NCBI GenBank assembly: GCA_022768745.1
Contig: JALELK010000033.1
Location: forward strand, 1-64,000
Direction: 5' to 3'
Source of the DNA: Lachnospiraceae bacterium
GTDB lineage: Bacteria > Bacillota > Clostridia > Lachnospirales > Lachnospiraceae
DNA: 64,000 bases
Every line of letters starts with the position of its first letter. Position 1 is the first letter of the stretch. A model generated the notes under the pieces. The model made no database searches, was not told the DNA's origin, and saw nothing but the letters and a program-made list of their open reading frames with translations. Made by a program: the position numbers and the translations under genes. Below, one piece after another: positions 47,160-57,451 of the stretch.

Positions 47160-47912
47160 ATGAAATTTATTTCATGGAATGTAAATGGTCTGAGAGCCTG
47201 TGTAGGAAAAAATTTTATGGAGGACTTTGAAAAACTGGACGCAGATTTTTTCTGTTTACAGGAGACAAAACTTCAGGAGGGGCAGATAGAACTGGATTTA
47301 CCCGGATACGAGCAGTATTGGAACTATGCGAAAAAGAAGGGGTATTCCGGCACAGCTATTTTTACCAGACACCACCCGACCTCGGTTTCTTATGGGCTTG
47401 GCATAGAGGAACACGACCAGGAAGGCCGTGTGATTACCCTGGAATATGAGGATTATTATCTGATTACGGTATATACACCTAATTCACAGAATGAATTAAA
47501 GAGATTGGATTACCGTATGACCTGGGAAGACGCATTTCGGGAATACCTCTGTGGTCTGGCGGAGAAAAAAGGTGTGATTGTCTGTGGAGATATGAATGTG
47601 GCCCATCAGGAGATTGATTTGAAAAATCCAAAGACGAACCGGAAGAATGCAGGCTTTACCGATGAGGAGAGAGCCAAGATGACGGAGCTGTTACAGTCCG
47701 GCTTTGTGGATAGTTTCCGCTATTATTATCCGGATAAGGAAGGCATCTACAGCTGGTGGTCCTATCGTTTTCATGCCAGAGAGAAGAACGCCGGATGGCG
47801 TATCGACTATTTTTTGGTGTCAGAAAATATAAAGGATCGAATGAAGTCGGCAGAAATCCACACGGAAATTATGGGTTCGGATCATTGCCCGGTGGAACTT
47901 TGCCTGGAATAA
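47160..47912 (+). CDS. xth: Exodeoxyribonuclease III (AP endonuclease)
   Basis: Removes abasic sites and 3' blocks in base excision repair. 250 residues. SWNVNGLRAC (residue 5 on), LQETKLQEGQ (catalytic Glu), VCGDMNVAHQEIDLKNPKTNRKNAGF (catalytic Asp/Asn), IYSWWSYRFHAREKNAGWRIDYFLVS and the final GSDHCPVEL, all as in ExoA/XthA. Short gap after the LRR gene, with no terminator noted, so expression may be shared. Confidence 0.96.
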   Translation: MKFISWNVNGLRACVGKNFMEDFEKLDADFFCLQETKLQEGQIELDLPGYEQYWNYAKKKGYSGTAIFTRHHPTSVSYGLGIEEHDQEGRVITLEYEDYYLITVYTPNSQNELKRLDYRMTWEDAFREYLCGLAEKKGVIVCGDMNVAHQEIDLKNPKTNRKNAGFTDEERAKMTELLQSGFVDSFRYYYPDKEGIYSWWSYRFHAREKNAGWRIDYFLVSENIKDRMKSAEIHTEIMGSDHCPVELCLE

Positions 47913-47955
47913 ATAAGCAGTTAGATTGATTTTGTGACAGTACGAGGTGACTGAA

Positions 47956-49152
47956 ATGAAAGACAAGCAAACGAAAAAAAAGAAAAGAAGAGGATGGATT
48001 ATCCTATTGGTTTGTCTCCTGCTCTTAATCGGAACAGGATTTTATCAGAGCCGCACAAACCCCAGAGTGAGGATACTTTTATCCATTATGAAGTTTTCTG
48101 AGTCCACCTTAAAAAGTGAGGATTATCTTCTTCACAATATTGATATTATGGAACTGTGCAGAACCTACATCAATGGAGACACTCATGTGGTGGGAGACGC
48201 AGGCTTTTCTCATATGAAGAACCTGGCTTCTTCCATATCTATGGATATTGACAGAACCCGATCTTTTGCCAGCCGTCGGATGGTAAATAAGATGCAGATG
48301 AATTTTCTTTGGATGGAAGCCGGAGAAATTGATGTGTATGGCGAAAATGAGACCATATATCTGGATGCTCCGCTTTTGGGAGATGATATAGGATATGCTT
48401 TTCCCACAGGCATAGATTTGTTTATGAAGGCACCGGATTTGACCTCAGACATCAATCAAAAATGGTTTCGGTCCAACGCCAAAAATATCGTCCAGCTGAT
48501 GGGTGAAATCGAAATCAAAAAGACGGGAAAGATCTATACAGATAAGGACGGATTAAAGGGCGAAGAATTTGTGGTTACTATCCCAAAGGGGAGCGGAGCC
48601 TTTGTGTGGAAATTGTTTGGAATGGAGATGCCGGATTATGATGTGGTGTGCTCTGTTTACCTCACAAAAAATAACCGGTTGATTCGGATGGAAGTGGATG
48701 CGTCCCACGTAATCGATGGAGTATCTATGGTGATGCAGGGAAAAAATCTGGGCACCGCGTATATGTATTATCAGTTGCCGGACAATGAAAAGGCAGTGAT
48801 GCGGATGAAGCGCAATGCCAAGGAGGATTGTCTGGATTGTACTATGGTTTATTATGCCAATACAGGACAAAACATTAAGATGAAATCCAGCATCAGTTGG
48901 ACGAAAAGGGATAAGGGATTTTCCATTAAAATCAACAACATCCATATGTGGTCCGGGGAGGAGGAAATGGCCCAGGGATTTTTCAAGGGAGAAGTGACAC
49001 CTTTAAAGGATGCGGGAGATGTCTTTGAGGGCAAGGATGAACGCTTGTATGGCTTTGAAGTGTTGGATTGGAAGGCAATCCGAAAGGATACCAAGGGATT
49101 TGTCAATGATGTTCTGTCTAAAACTTCCTTTGGAGCCTTTGTAGCAGATTGA
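47956..49152 (+). CDS. Membrane-anchored protein of unknown function
   Basis: 398 residues from ATG 47956, which has cgagg 9 bases upstream. Basic N-terminus (KDKQTKKKKRRGW), then one membrane helix at about 16-33, then an extracytoplasmic domain of about 360 residues. The domain is strand-rich with LolA-like alternation (FVVTIPKGSGAFVWKLFGMEMPDYDVVCSVYLTKNNRLIRMEVDASHVIDG). No lipobox. I do not recognise the family and no catalytic motif is visible. Neighbours are xth and a Na/Pi cotransporter, which say little. Confidence 0.65.
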   Translation: MKDKQTKKKKRRGWIILLVCLLLLIGTGFYQSRTNPRVRILLSIMKFSESTLKSEDYLLHNIDIMELCRTYINGDTHVVGDAGFSHMKNLASSISMDIDRTRSFASRRMVNKMQMNFLWMEAGEIDVYGENETIYLDAPLLGDDIGYAFPTGIDLFMKAPDLTSDINQKWFRSNAKNIVQLMGEIEIKKTGKIYTDKDGLKGEEFVVTIPKGSGAFVWKLFGMEMPDYDVVCSVYLTKNNRLIRMEVDASHVIDGVSMVMQGKNLGTAYMYYQLPDNEKAVMRMKRNAKEDCLDCTMVYYANTGQNIKMKSSISWTKRDKGFSIKINNIHMWSGEEEMAQGFFKGEVTPLKDAGDVFEGKDERLYGFEVLDWKAIRKDTKGFVNDVLSKTSFGAFVAD

Positions 49153-49208
49153 TGATGGGTAAATATAGACAAAAAAACCTTCCTTGTGGATTTTTTTGAA
49201 GAAATACA

Positions 49209-49279
49209 TTGTAAAATCTATGTAAGAAGAGATATAATTTATAGGCAGTAGTTTGGGTAATTATGCTACTGCCTATTTT
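49209..49279 (+). promoter_or_regulatory. Promoter with an immediate hairpin upstream of the Na/Pi cotransporter
   Basis: TTGTAA (49209-49214), 18-nt spacer, TATAAT (49233-49238). The perfect 11-bp stem ATAGGCAGTAG/CTACTGCCTAT (49241-49251, 49266-49276) follows and is trailed by TTTTA. It may terminate the upstream gene, or act as a 5'-leader attenuator for the transporter. Confidence 0.65.
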
Positions 49280-49305
49280 ATGCAGAGAGTAAAGGAGCAA
49301 GTCAA

Positions 49306-51090
49306 ATGGGATTCACAATTGTTTTGTCACTACTTAGCGGTGTGGCGCTCTTTTTGTTTGGAATGTCTCTTATGGGAGATGGCTTAAAGAAAGCGGCAGG
49401 AGAAAAACTGGAACTGATTCTTTATAAATTGACCAATACGCCATTAAAGGGTGTATTGCTTGGCGCTGCGGTTACAGCGGTAATCCAGTCTTCCTCAGCC
49501 ACCTCTGTTATGGTGGTAGGTTTTGTTAACTCCGGTATGATGAAGGTTATTCAGGCAATCGGTATTATCATGGGTGCAAATATCGGTACCAGTATTACCG
49601 GATGGATTCTTTGTTTGTCTTACATTGACGGAAGTAGCGGAGTGGCACAGATTTTATCCACAGCTACCATTTCCGGTGTGGTTGCCATTATTGGTATTTT
49701 ATTTAAGATGGTCTCAAAGAAGATGTCCCTAAAGAATGTGGGAGATATTATGTTGGGATTTGCCATTTTGATGGTGGGTATGCAGACCATGAGTGGAGCC
49801 ATGTCACCTTTAAAAGAGAATCCGCATTTTGTGAATCTTTTGACTGCATTTACAAACCCAGCCTTAGGAATTTTGGTTGGTATCGTATTTACTGCAGTGT
49901 TGCAGAGTGCATCGGCTTCTATCGGTATTTTACAGGCTCTTTCCGTTATGGGGGCAATCACCTTTGCTTCCGCATTCCCAATCACTATGGGTGTTGGTGT
50001 CGGTGCGGCAGTACCGGTGTTGCTTTCTTCCATCGGAACCAATAAAAACGGAAAGAGAACCGCTCTGATTTATCTGTTAAATGATTTGTTTGGTATGATT
50101 TTTTGGTCCATTGTATTTTACAGTGTCAATGCATTTGTACACTTTGACTTTTTGGATATGGTTATGAGTCCTATCAGCATTGCCATATTAAATACAGTGT
50201 TCCGTCTGGCAACGGTTATGATTCTTTTCCCATTTATCAAGTGGATTGAAAAACTTGTCTTCTGGCTGGTAAAGGATGATCCTGAGGAGATGGAGGACCA
50301 GGCAGACTTTGATTTGCTGGAAGAGAGATTCCTGGCATATCCAGCTCTCGCTATCGGACAGAGCCATATGGCTATGAATGGCATGGCAAAGAAGGCAAAG
50401 AAAAACGTATATCGTGCCGTAGGACTTCTTTCTGATTTCTCAGATAATAAGTATCAAAAGGTACAGGAAAAGGAAAACCTCATTGATAAGTATGAGGATA
50501 AACTGGGTACATATCTGATGCAGCTCACCGGTAAGGAAATGACAGAGTCACAGATGCAGCAGGTGTCTGTTTTGCTTCATGTGGTATCGGATTTTGAGCG
50601 ACTCAGTGACCATGCGGTAAACATTTCTGAGACTGCCAAGGAAATCAGTGAAAAAAAGATACATTTCTCTGAGGATGCCACAAAGGAATTGGAAATCCTT
50701 GAGTCTGCAGTATGTGAGATTTTACAGGCAACGGTTACTTCCTTTGAAAAGAAGGACAACGATTTAGCTGTTACTGTAGAACCTTTAAGAGAGTTGATTA
50801 TCTCTTTGTGTGATGAATTAAAATCCAGACATATTGTGCGTTTGAGAAGTGGTGTGTGTGAGTGGAAGCAGGGATTCCCATTTAACAATCTTTTGACAGA
50901 TTTTGAGAGAATCGCAGCTCACTGCTCTAACATTGCTCTGGCCATGATTGAGGCGGAGAGCTCTGCCTTTGATGTGCACGAGTATGAGAGAAGTATTCGT
51001 GAAAAGAGCAATGCCCAGTATGTGAAACTCTATGAAGAGTTTGAACAGCAATATAAGCTGCCAAAACCGGTGAAGGTGAAAAAAGCATAG
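49306..51090 (+). CDS. Na/Pi cotransporter family protein with PhoU-like domain
   Basis: 594 residues. N-terminal membrane half (about 1-325) with two inverted repeats carrying the family motifs AVIQSSSATSVMVVGFVNSG and AVLQSASASIGILQALS, as in NptA/YjbB. C-terminal PhoU-like helical domain (about 335-570: LLHVVSDFERLSDHAVNISETAKEIS and ITDFERIAAHCSNIALAM-type repeat). Probably sodium-linked phosphate transport or export controlled by the PhoU domain. ATG with aaaggagcaag upstream. Confidence 0.93.
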   Translation: MGFTIVLSLLSGVALFLFGMSLMGDGLKKAAGEKLELILYKLTNTPLKGVLLGAAVTAVIQSSSATSVMVVGFVNSGMMKVIQAIGIIMGANIGTSITGWILCLSYIDGSSGVAQILSTATISGVVAIIGILFKMVSKKMSLKNVGDIMLGFAILMVGMQTMSGAMSPLKENPHFVNLLTAFTNPALGILVGIVFTAVLQSASASIGILQALSVMGAITFASAFPITMGVGVGAAVPVLLSSIGTNKNGKRTALIYLLNDLFGMIFWSIVFYSVNAFVHFDFLDMVMSPISIAILNTVFRLATVMILFPFIKWIEKLVFWLVKDDPEEMEDQADFDLLEERFLAYPALAIGQSHMAMNGMAKKAKKNVYRAVGLLSDFSDNKYQKVQEKENLIDKYEDKLGTYLMQLTGKEMTESQMQQVSVLLHVVSDFERLSDHAVNISETAKEISEKKIHFSEDATKELEILESAVCEILQATVTSFEKKDNDLAVTVEPLRELIISLCDELKSRHIVRLRSGVCEWKQGFPFNNLLTDFERIAAHCSNIALAMIEAESSAFDVHEYERSIREKSNAQYVKLYEEFEQQYKLPKPVKVKKA

Positions 51091-51107
51091 TTTAATTGGA
51101 AAAATCG

Positions 51108-51758
51108 ATGATAGAAATATATTACGGTTACAATGATTTCCCGGAGGATGAACAGAGGATTTATCAGTCTCTTAGTGAGTATCGCCGGAGGAAGGCAGAT
51201 GCCTGTGGCACAATAGAGACCAGACGTCAGAGCCTGATGGCGGGATACCTGCTGGAAGGTCAGTTGAGGGATGCAGGAGTACAGGGCGAACTCTGCTATG
51301 TGGAATCCCAAAGAAAGAAACCTCAGTTAAAAAATCAGACGCTTCAGTTTTCCATTTCTCACTGTAAAAAGATTTCTACCAGTGTGGTGGCACCCTGGCA
51401 GGTGGGAATCGATGCGGAACAGGTGGGCAGAGGAAAAATGGAGATTGCCGAGAGATTTTTTCATCCTATGGAAATCTCCTTGTTACAAAACCAGACGGAT
51501 GAAATATTTCAAAGATTCTTTTGTATCTTATGGACATTAAAGGAGGCTGGGGCAAAATGCCTGGATGTGCCATTGACTGAGATATGCAGAAAGTTCGACT
51601 GCTCAGGGGTAGTTTCCCCATTAAATGATGGAAAAACGGTTAGAATCGAGATTGCAAATCAGGAGATTTTTTTCCACAGTTATCCGTTGGATGACGTGGT
51701 TATTACTTGCGGAAGTACAAAAGAAGAAGGTTTTTCCCTGAAAAGAATTGACAAATAA
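51108..51758 (+). CDS. 4'-phosphopantetheinyl transferase, Sfp type
   Basis: Transfers phosphopantetheine from CoA to acyl or peptidyl carrier proteins. 216 residues from ATG 51108; the track start TTG at 51096 is 4 residues upstream. Sfp motifs: QFSISHCKK, VGIDAEQVG (Asp/Glu of the Mg site) and FFCILWTLKEAGAKC (W-x-x-KEA). Length matches Sfp-type enzymes. No polyketide, NRPS or carrier-protein gene lies nearby, so its target may be distant. Confidence 0.9.
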   Translation: MIEIYYGYNDFPEDEQRIYQSLSEYRRRKADACGTIETRRQSLMAGYLLEGQLRDAGVQGELCYVESQRKKPQLKNQTLQFSISHCKKISTSVVAPWQVGIDAEQVGRGKMEIAERFFHPMEISLLQNQTDEIFQRFFCILWTLKEAGAKCLDVPLTEICRKFDCSGVVSPLNDGKTVRIEIANQEIFFHSYPLDDVVITCGSTKEEGFSLKRIDK

Positions 51759-51790
51759 GAGGGGTGTGCTAAAATTAGTTTTAGCACTTT
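51748..51790 (+). promoter_or_regulatory. ilvN promoter overlapping a palindrome
   Basis: TTGACA (51748-51753) lies in the last codons of the PPTase gene; 16-nt spacer, TAAAAT (51770-51775). The -10 sits in a perfect 9-bp inverted repeat GTGCTAAAA-TTAG-TTTTAGCAC (51766-51787) followed by TTT. It could be the PPTase terminator, an operator, or both. Confidence 0.65.
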
Positions 51791-51833
51791 AAAGTATTGG
51801 TGTAAATGCCATACGGGGAGCGAGGACAAGTTT

Positions 51834-52337
51834 ATGAGAAGAAAAGTAATGTCTATTTTAGTAGAGAATACACCGGGACTTTTAAGCCATGTATCCGGTT
51901 TGTTTAGCCGCAGAGGTTACAATATAGACAGTTTTTCAGCCGGAGTCACAGCAGATCCCAGATTTACCAGAGCAACCATTGTTGCCAGTGGGGATGAGTT
52001 GATTTTGGAGCAGATTGAGAAACAATTGGCAAAGCTCGAAGATGTTGTTGATATCAAGATTTTAGAGCCGGAGGCATCGGTTACCAGAGAGATGATGCTG
52101 GTTAAGATTGCCGTCACAAAAGGAGAACGCCAGGCTGTGGATACCTTGACAGGATTTTTCCACGGAAAAGTGGTGGATGTTACACACGATTCTATGGTTA
52201 TTGAAATTTCAGGCCATCAGGATAAATTACAATCATTCTTGGACGTGATTGCTGACGATTATCAGATTTTAGAGTTGGCAAGAACCGGACTTACGGGACT
52301 TACAAGGGGTTCTGAAGACGTTTTTATGATTGAGTGA
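51834..52337 (+). CDS. ilvN: Acetolactate synthase small (regulatory) subunit
   Basis: Regulatory partner of IlvB in branched-chain amino-acid synthesis. 167 residues. N-terminal ACT domain (VLVENTPGLLSHVSGLFSRRGYNIDSFSAG) and C-terminal ALS_ss domain (ITKGERQAVDTLTGFFHGKVVDVTHDSM-like). This N-terminus is the site of valine feedback in characterised homologues. The large subunit ilvB is not adjacent; ilvC follows after 25 bases. Confidence 0.96.
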   Translation: MRRKVMSILVENTPGLLSHVSGLFSRRGYNIDSFSAGVTADPRFTRATIVASGDELILEQIEKQLAKLEDVVDIKILEPEASVTREMMLVKIAVTKGERQAVDTLTGFFHGKVVDVTHDSMVIEISGHQDKLQSFLDVIADDYQILELARTGLTGLTRGSEDVFMIE

Positions 52338-52359
52338 TAATTTTAAAGGAGGATAATAA

Positions 52360-53391
<1,032 letters not shown>

Positions 53392-53419
53392 TTTGTTTTT
53401 CATTGATGAAGTGATACAT

Positions 53420-53458
53420 AAAAGCAGTAATTTCCTCAGGGGAGTTACTGCTTTTCTT
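53420..53458 (+). terminator. ilvNC terminator
   Basis: AAAAGCAGTAA/TTACTGCTTTT perfect stem with a 14-nt loop (tttcctcaggggag), then TTCTT. The A- and T-rich flanks could also act on the opposite strand. Confidence 0.85.
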
Positions 53459-53475
53459 CATAGAAGGAGAAAGGA

Positions 53476-53844
53476 ATGGATAAATTTTTTAAAAGTATTG
53501 TAGATGAGGATAAATGCGCGGTGGTGATATGTGATACCAAGCATCAGATTATTTATATGAACCCCGCTGCTCAGGAAAATTATAAGAAATATGGCGGAAA
53601 GGATTTGGTGGGAAAGAGCATTATGGATTGCCATAATGAAAAGTCCTGTGAGATGATAAAAAAAGTGGTAAACTGGTTTGCTGTGGATACAGAACACGGA
53701 AGAGTCCACACCTTTTACAATGAAAAGCAAAAAAAGGACGTCTATATGGTTCCCTTACGGGATGATAGCGGTCTTCTCATAGGTTACTATGAAAAGCACG
53801 AGTATCGAGAACCGGATGAGACATCCTTGTATGATCTGTATTAA
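53476..53844 (+). CDS. PAS-domain protein with a Cys-His motif
   Basis: 122 residues, a single PAS domain (about 8-112: ICDTKHQIIYMNPAAQENYKKYGGKDLVGKSIMD...VYMVPLRDDSGLLIGYYEKHEY). DCHNEKS (Cys 52, His 53) resembles the CH-type motif of PAS_10/DUF438 proteins, where the family has been linked to haem or redox sensing. No output domain, so it would signal through a partner. ATG follows agaaggagaaagg. It ends tail-to-tail, by 4 bases, with the GGDEF gene on the other strand. Confidence 0.85.
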   Translation: MDKFFKSIVDEDKCAVVICDTKHQIIYMNPAAQENYKKYGGKDLVGKSIMDCHNEKSCEMIKKVVNWFAVDTEHGRVHTFYNEKQKKDVYMVPLRDDSGLLIGYYEKHEYREPDETSLYDLY

Positions 53845-55526
53845 TACATAGGGGAATCTATGCGCTGGGCATGCATTTTCTTTTTGCTTTCATACATATT
53901 TGCATCTGCTTCCCTGAAAATATCGATTTCTGTGGCGTCTGTTGTCAATGGCAACGGACGTTTTGCATATCCGATGGCAATGGATAGAGTCAATGTGCTG
54001 ACATTGTTATACTCCCTCATATTTTTATCTAATCGATTAAGAAACTCTGATACAGACCCCCGAGGGTTGATGAGGGGGATAGCAAATTCATCTCCTCCCA
54101 GACGATAAACGGTGGCATGTCCCTGAAAGGTTTTTACCAGACACCGGGCAGCCTGCTGAATTAGTTTGTCACCCATGTGGTGACCCATTTCGTCATTGGT
54201 TTTCTTCAGATAATTTAAATCACAGATAAACAAAATCACTTCCCCGGAAGGAGTGTCCTTCTTTTCCAATGCGTCCAAGGCCCGGTCAAAGGCGGCGCGA
54301 TTTGGTATATTGGTCAGCTGATCTGTAAAGGCCATATGCTCATACATATCACTTTGCACGGAGTTGCGGATAATCTTTACGGATTCCTTTGCTATAATCA
54401 TAAACAGGCAGGTGATATAGATGGCAAAAGATAAGGTAAAGGCAATTACCGCACGGGTGCCGGAAGGATCTTGAAAGAATTGAACCGCTGTGACACACAC
54501 GCCAATAAACAAAATGAAAATTCCCAGAATTAAGAATTTGGAAAAATCATATTCTTTGTAGTGGCGTAAAAAACTGATGGTAGATATTGCAAGGTACGCT
54601 ATGGCGTAGACCACTACCCCTAAAATAAAGAAGGTGGAGTTAAAGTGGTTCATCAGGTACAGGACGATTTGGAACAGAACCAAAGCATAGCCAATCAATT
54701 CAAGAGCGCGAAAGATCCGATGTTGTTTTGGCATAAAGCATGCACAGAGCCCCATGTAGCTGGAACCGATAAACAGCAGACTAAACAGGGACAGAAATTG
54801 CACAATGGCGGAGTCAGCTGTGTAAAACTGCATAATGGACGGATCACAAAAAATCCAGATTCCCATGGAAAAAACCAACACGGAAAAATAGACAAAGGAA
54901 ATGCCAAGGTTTACTAATAGTTTATTCAGTAGTATGTAAATACCAAAAATCAAGGAAGTCAGGGCAATAAAGGAAAACAGATGAAAAATAGCATAGCGCC
55001 ACATACTGTTTCTGAGCAATGCAAATTTAAATTCTCCTTTGTCACCAAAATAAATCCCTGTCATATCATAGGAAAGTTCATCATAAGGGCTTGTCATTTG
55101 GATGGTTAAAGTTTTGCCGGCATATTCCGGGAGCAAATCAACCAATGCATAGGCAGATCCGAAGGTATTGCTAAAAGGCAATTGGGGTGTGTCTGCAAAG
55201 TGATAGATTTCTTCGCCGTCCACATAAACTTTCTGACTACAATAGGAGGCATTAAAAAAAAGAGCATCGTTTTCGGATATGTCCTCCGGTAGCTTGCAGG
55301 AAAGCACCAGGGGCTCACCTTTTTTGGCCGTCAATTCTGCGGGGAAGGATATGGTCTGGGTGCCGTTTAACATCCACGCATCCGAGAGCTGGGTTTGTTT
55401 TTCCGGCTCAAACTGAATGTCCTGTGTGACACTGATAAAATGAAACAGGATGACACAGGCAAAAACCGCCAGCAGGCATATGAAAAACATATTGCGAATC
55501 CATTTATGATTACGGGGTGACTTCAT
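53841..55526 (-). CDS. Membrane GGDEF protein, probable diguanylate cyclase
   Basis: 561 residues from the ATG giving MKSPRNHKWIRN (ggagtataaaa just before it). First helix at about 11-30, an extracytoplasmic beta-rich domain (about 35-170, jelly-roll-like as in 7TMR-DISM), about six further membrane helices to about 385, then a GGDEF domain at about 395-550. The active site reads RLGGDEF intact. The RxxD inhibitory site expected five residues before it is absent (QGHA). So it can make c-di-GMP from GTP, probably in response to an external ligand, without I-site feedback. No EAL or HD-GYP gene is in the window. Confidence 0.88.
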   Translation of the reverse strand: MKSPRNHKWIRNMFFICLLAVFACVILFHFISVTQDIQFEPEKQTQLSDAWMLNGTQTISFPAELTAKKGEPLVLSCKLPEDISENDALFFNASYCSQKVYVDGEEIYHFADTPQLPFSNTFGSAYALVDLLPEYAGKTLTIQMTSPYDELSYDMTGIYFGDKGEFKFALLRNSMWRYAIFHLFSFIALTSLIFGIYILLNKLLVNLGISFVYFSVLVFSMGIWIFCDPSIMQFYTADSAIVQFLSLFSLLFIGSSYMGLCACFMPKQHRIFRALELIGYALVLFQIVLYLMNHFNSTFFILGVVVYAIAYLAISTISFLRHYKEYDFSKFLILGIFILFIGVCVTAVQFFQDPSGTRAVIAFTLSFAIYITCLFMIIAKESVKIIRNSVQSDMYEHMAFTDQLTNIPNRAAFDRALDALEKKDTPSGEVILFICDLNYLKKTNDEMGHHMGDKLIQQAARCLVKTFQGHATVYRLGGDEFAIPLINPRGSVSEFLNRLDKNMREYNNVSTLTLSIAIGYAKRPLPLTTDATEIDIFREADANMYESKKKMHAQRIDSPMY

Positions 55527-55564
55527 TTTTATACTCCAATCTACATCCAAACATTATTGCCTCC

Positions 55565-55573
55565 ATTATAGCA
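55565..55573 (-). promoter_or_regulatory. Extended -10 promoter for the GGDEF gene
   Basis: On the minus strand TGCTATAAT, an extended -10 (TGN-TATAAT); no clear -35. It lies back to back with the leuC promoter, so the two could interfere. Confidence 0.5.
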
Positions 55574-55580
55574 TAAGGAA

Positions 55581-55609
55581 TTGAAAATCACACTTTAATG
55601 TGCTAAACT
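55581..55609 (+). promoter_or_regulatory. leuC promoter
   Basis: TTGAAA (55581-55586), 17-nt spacer, TAAACT (55604-55609). The leader to the leuC ATG is about 30 nt, too short for a T-box. Confidence 0.65.
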
Positions 55610-55645
55610 AAAGGGCAACGTGAGAAGAAAGGTAGGGATAGAAGT

Positions 55646-56908
55646 ATGGGAATGACAATGACCCAAAAAATCTTAGCTGCCCATGCGGGCTTGGAGTCTG
55701 TAGAAGCAGGACAATTGATTGAGGCGGATCTTGACTTGGTGTTGGGAAATGATATCACATCACCGGTAGCCATTCATGAGATTGAAAAAATGAAAGTGGA
55801 CGGTGTATTCCATAAGGACAAGATTGCCCTGGTTATGGATCATTTTATTCCAAATAAAGATATAAAATCAGCAGAGCATTGCAAGTGCGTCAGAGAGTTT
55901 GCCTGCAAAAATGATATTACCAATTATTTTGATGTGGGACAGATGGGAATTGAGCACGCACTGCTTCCGGAGAAAGGTCTGACCGTAGCCGGAGATGTGA
56001 TTATCGGTGCAGATTCACACACATGTACATACGGAGCTCTCGGTGCATTTTCTACAGGTGTGGGAAGTACCGATATGGCTGCAGGTATGGCTACAGGTAA
56101 GGCATGGTTTAAGGTGCCTTCTGCCATCAAGTTTAATATTGTAGGAAAGCCTTCCGAGTACATCAGTGGTAAGGATTTGATTTTACATATCATTGGTATG
56201 ATTGGGGTGGATGGAGCTCTTTATAAGTCTATGGAATTTTGTGGAGAGGGAATCAAAAATCTTTCTATGGATGATAGACTTTGTATTTCAAATATGGCTA
56301 TTGAGGCCGGTGCCAAGAATGGTATTTTCCCGGTAGACGATATTACCATTGACTATATGAAAGAGCATTCAAAGAGAGAATACAAGGTGTTTGAGGCAGA
56401 TGAAGATGCGGTATATGATGAGGAGTACACCATTGATCTTTCCACATTGAAGTCTACGGTTTCTTTCCCTCATTTACCGGAAAATACAAAGACCATTGAT
56501 GAAGTGGGAGATGTGAAAATCGACCAGGTAGTGATTGGTTCTTGTACCAACGGCAGATTCGAGGATTTGGCTATGGCAGACAAAATACTGAAGGGTAAAA
56601 AGGTAAAGAAGGGGCTTCGTGTTATCATTATTCCGGGAACCCAGCAGATTTATCTGGATGCTATGGAAGCCGGATTTATCCGTGATTTCATTGAGGCTGG
56701 ATGCGTGGTTTCTACACCTACCTGCGGACCATGTCTCGGCGGTTATATGGGAGTTTTGGCGGCAGGAGAGCGTTGCGTTTCCACTACCAACAGAAACTTC
56801 GTAGGAAGAATGGGACACGTTGACTCAGAAGTATATTTGGCTTCTCCGGCGGTGGCAGCAGCCAGTGCATTAACCGGAAAGATTTCAGGACCAAAGGAGG
56901 TAATGTAA
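55646..56908 (+). CDS. leuC: 3-isopropylmalate dehydratase large subunit
   Basis: Isomerises isopropylmalate in leucine synthesis with a [4Fe-4S] cluster. 420 residues, the shorter LeuC2/HacA-like class rather than the 460-470-residue E. coli type. Cluster cysteines in [11 protein letters not shown] and CGPCLGG (with the third in the [11 protein letters not shown] block). Overlaps leuD by one base. leuA and leuB are not adjacent. Confidence 0.95.
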   Translation: MGMTMTQKILAAHAGLESVEAGQLIEADLDLVLGNDITSPVAIHEIEKMKVDGVFHKDKIALVMDHFIPNKDIKSAEHCKCVREFACKNDITNYFDVGQMGIEHALLPEKGLTVAGDVIIGADSHTCTYGALGAFSTGVGSTDMAAGMATGKAWFKVPSAIKFNIVGKPSEYISGKDLILHIIGMIGVDGALYKSMEFCGEGIKNLSMDDRLCISNMAIEAGAKNGIFPVDDITIDYMKEHSKREYKVFEADEDAVYDEEYTIDLSTLKSTVSFPHLPENTKTIDEVGDVKIDQVVIGSCTNGRFEDLAMADKILKGKKVKKGLRVIIIPGTQQIYLDAMEAGFIRDFIEAGCVVSTPTCGPCLGGYMGVLAAGERCVSTTNRNFVGRMGHVDSEVYLASPAVAAASALTGKISGPKEVM

Positions 56909-57396
56909 TGAAGGCAGCACAGGGAAAAGTATTTAAATTTGGAGATAATGTGGATACAGACGTTATCATTCCGGCACGTTATTTGAACTCATCAGATCCT
57001 AAGGAATTGGCGACGCACTGTATGGAAGATATTGATAATCAGTTTGTAAACAAGGTGTCTGTGGGAGACATTATGGTGGCAAACAAAAACTTTGGCTGTG
57101 GTTCATCCAGAGAACATGCACCTATTGCCATTAAGGCTTGTGGTGTCAGCTGTGTAATCGCAGAGACCTTTGCCAGAATTTTTTATCGAAATGCTATCAA
57201 TATCGGCTTACCGATTATTGAGTGCCCGGAGGCAGCAAAGGCCATTGGGGAGGGTGACGAAGTGAAGGTTGACTTTGACAGCGGTGTGATTACTGATATT
57301 ACCACCGGAGAGCAGTTCAAGGGTCAGGCGTTCCCACCGTTTATGCAAAAGATTATTGATTGCGAAGGATTGGTAAACTATATTAACCAGAAATAG
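56908..57396 (+). CDS. leuD: 3-isopropylmalate dehydratase small subunit
   Basis: Swivel-domain partner of LeuC, 162 residues, the short form that goes with LeuC2-type large subunits. Contains [36 protein letters not shown] (substrate-binding loop) and [16 protein letters not shown]. Start ATG overlaps the leuC stop (TAATG), so translation is coupled. Confidence 0.96.
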   Translation: MKAAQGKVFKFGDNVDTDVIIPARYLNSSDPKELATHCMEDIDNQFVNKVSVGDIMVANKNFGCGSSREHAPIAIKACGVSCVIAETFARIFYRNAINIGLPIIECPEAAKAIGEGDEVKVDFDSGVITDITTGEQFKGQAFPPFMQKIIDCEGLVNYINQK

Positions 57397-57398
57397 AA

Positions 57399-57451
57399 AA
57401 TAAGAGTCTGTGAGTTATCCGGAAAATGGATACCCACAGGCTTATTTTTTT
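57399..57451. terminator. Bidirectional terminator between leuD and the AP2-like gene
   Basis: AATAAG...CTTATT outer and GTCTGTG/CACAGGC plus TTATCC/GGATA inner pairings, with seven T's on the plus side. The right arm overlaps the last codons of the minus-strand gene. Confidence 0.8.
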
